Shown one piece after another: positions 62,800 through 64,000 of a stretch of DNA of 64,000 nt. This DNA is from Emiliania huxleyi CCMP1516 (lineage: Eukaryota > Haptophyta > Isochrysidales > Noelaerhabdaceae): contig NW_005202368.1 in assembly GCF_000372725.1 (NCBI RefSeq), forward strand, positions 409,924-473,923, written 5' to 3'. Both the position numbers and the translations under genes were made by a program. The first letter of the stretch is position 1; the number at the start of each line of letters is the position of its first letter. The notes under the pieces were generated by a model. The model saw only the letters and a list, made by a program, of their open reading frames with translations, ran no database searches and was not told the origin of the DNA.

Positions 62800-62892
62800 C
62801 TACACTACCCGCTGGGACCCGGACGCCAGCACACACGGCTAGATTTCATGTGGTGTGAGAAAAAACGTGTGTGTCTCGCGCCTTGCGGGGGG
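62800..62892. repeat. Mosaic of repeat G pieces
   Basis: CCGGACGCCAGCACACACGG is inverted relative to 24246-24290, while GTGTGTCTCGCGCCTTGCGG is in the same orientation as 24297-24320. Confidence 0.7.
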
Positions 62893-62971
62893 GGGGAAAC
62901 GCAACGCAGGCCGGCAGCACTACCCCGACTCCAGCCCCGGGCTCGAACGGCGGCGGCGCGATAGCAGCGCG

Positions 62972-63857
62972 ATGCTCTCCGCATTCCTCCTGGCCGCAGC
63001 CGCATCCGTTGCCGCGGCGAACCCGACTGTCACGTTTGACACCTCCATGGGCTCCTTCTCAGCGGAGCTCTACCTCGACCGCGTGCCACGAACAGTGCGC
63101 GCCTATTCGCTTGACACGCCTGGCCCGACTCTTGACTCTTGACACACTGACACATTTTGCAGACACGCCTTCGGGAGTGGGCTGTGCAGGCGTCAAACTT
63201 TGTGGACCTGGCAAAGTCGGGCTTCTACAACGGCCTCCACTTCCACCGCGTGATAGACGGCTTCATGAACCAGTTTGGCTGCCCGCACAGCAAGGACCCG
63301 AGCTCGACGCGCGCGGGGACGGGCGGGCCGCCCGACGGGACCTTTGTCAACCTCGCGACCGGCGCGACGGAGACGCGCTCGAACGGCGGCAACATCAAGG
63401 ACGAGAACATCTCTCGCGACTCCAACGTGCCGTACAGCCTGTCGATGGCAAACACGGGCGCGCCAGACTCCGGCGGCTCGCAGTTCTTCATCAATGTGGC
63501 CCACAACTCGAACCTCGACTGGTTCTCCGGCGGCTCCTCCCGGCACCCGGTCTTTGGGCGGGTGACTGCGGGCCGGGAGGTCGTCCTCGCCATCTCTCGC
63601 GTGCGCACGAGCAACGACAACCCGGCGGCGCCCCTCGTGAAGCGCGAGGCGGCGGTGGAGCCTTCTCGGAGCCTCCTCGGAGCCTCCCGTAGGTGGTCCC
63701 CATCGTGATGCGCAAGGTGACGGTGGGCGGACTCAACCGGAGCGAGAGGCAGCAACTACCTTCCTAGACCTGTCCTAGACCTGTCCCAGACCTGTCCTAG
63801 ACCTGTCCTAGGCAGCGGTACCGCAGCAACAAGGGCGACAAGGAGGGCGAGCTGTGA
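62972..63857 (+). CDS. Secreted/ER cyclophilin-type peptidyl-prolyl isomerase
   Basis: Catalyses cis-trans isomerisation of Xaa-Pro bonds. Exon 1 (62972-63094): signal peptide MLSAFLLAAAASVAAA, then NPTVTFDTSMGSFSAELYLD. Exon 2 from 63190: ASNFVDLAKSGFYNGLHFHR, VIDGFMNQFG, a long loop (CPHSKDPSSTRAGTGGPPDG), SLSMANTGAPDSGGSQFFIN and HPVFGRVTAGREVVLAISRV. Catalytic Arg (FHR), FMxQ and SQFF are present. A third exon near 63692 reads PIVMRKVTVGGLNRSE and a last exon at about 63817-63857 RYRSNKGDKEGEL. Intron 1 (63095-63189) is GT-AG. The last intron appears to start GC and is filled with an 11-mer ACCTGTCCTAG. Confidence 0.88.
63765..63815 (+). repeat. 11-mer intron minisatellite of the cyclophilin gene
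   Basis: Four to five copies of ACCTGTCCTAG, each ending like a 3' splice site (pyrimidines then CTAG). Confidence 0.85.
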
Positions 63858-64000
63858 GCGAGTCGCGGTGAGCGCAGGCCGTGCGCGAGCTGGTGTGGGG
63901 GAATCAGCGGAGGGAGGGAGGCACTCATCGGTAGCCGCGCGGGCTCCGTGAGGCGCGGCGGCGGCGCTGGCGCGTGAAGGCTGAGGCGCGGCGGCGGCGC

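Overview
The window is nuclear DNA of a GC-rich eukaryotic alga. Genes are split by many short introns, and micro- and minisatellites are abundant. Dispersed repeats and transposon remnants fill the space between genes. The 10-11 bp minisatellites inside introns and the frequent non-canonical GC-AG introns fit a haptophyte of the Emiliania/Gephyrocapsa type best. A dinoflagellate or pelagophyte cannot be excluded from sequence alone.

Layout. 0-4 kb: a multi-exon coiled-coil, probably BAR-type, gene on the minus strand. 4-6.8 kb: dispersed repeats around an unassigned ORF. 6.8-10.9 kb and 17.4-20.6 kb: two paralogous ankyrin-repeat receptor-type kinases on the minus strand, the first with a C-terminal RING finger. 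Small hypothetical genes and a Pro/Ser-rich stretch lie between them. 21-25 kb: repeats, including the C-terminus of a LINE-like element. 25.4-29.7 kb: an arylsulfatase, minus strand. 31-36 kb: a small secreted protein, an SGNH/PC-esterase-like gene and a charged hypothetical protein. 36.2-39.0 kb: a JmjC/cupin protein, minus strand. 39.8-46.4 kb: a LINE-like coding remnant split by a 5.6 kb DNA transposon. 46.6-50.4 kb: an UNC93-like membrane protein, minus strand. 51.8-63.9 kb: five small host genes (basic protein, acidic protein, a relative of plant At4g15545, a beta-rich protein, a secreted cyclophilin) and one probable transposase remnant.

The most striking signal concerns the introns. 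In at least eleven introns of five unrelated genes, the first 8-35 bases of the intron copy the first bases of the following exon, so splicing removes one copy of a direct repeat. Intron interiors are AT-rich filler, minisatellite, or one of two shared introner-like sequences. Several genes also share an AT-rich AATTCTT-type motif just upstream of the start codon. The genes form no pathway; apart from the two tandem kinases they are unrelated neighbours.

Exon joins were made by eye from reading frame, splice dinucleotides and family resemblance. Boundaries may be off by a few bases and small exons may be missing.
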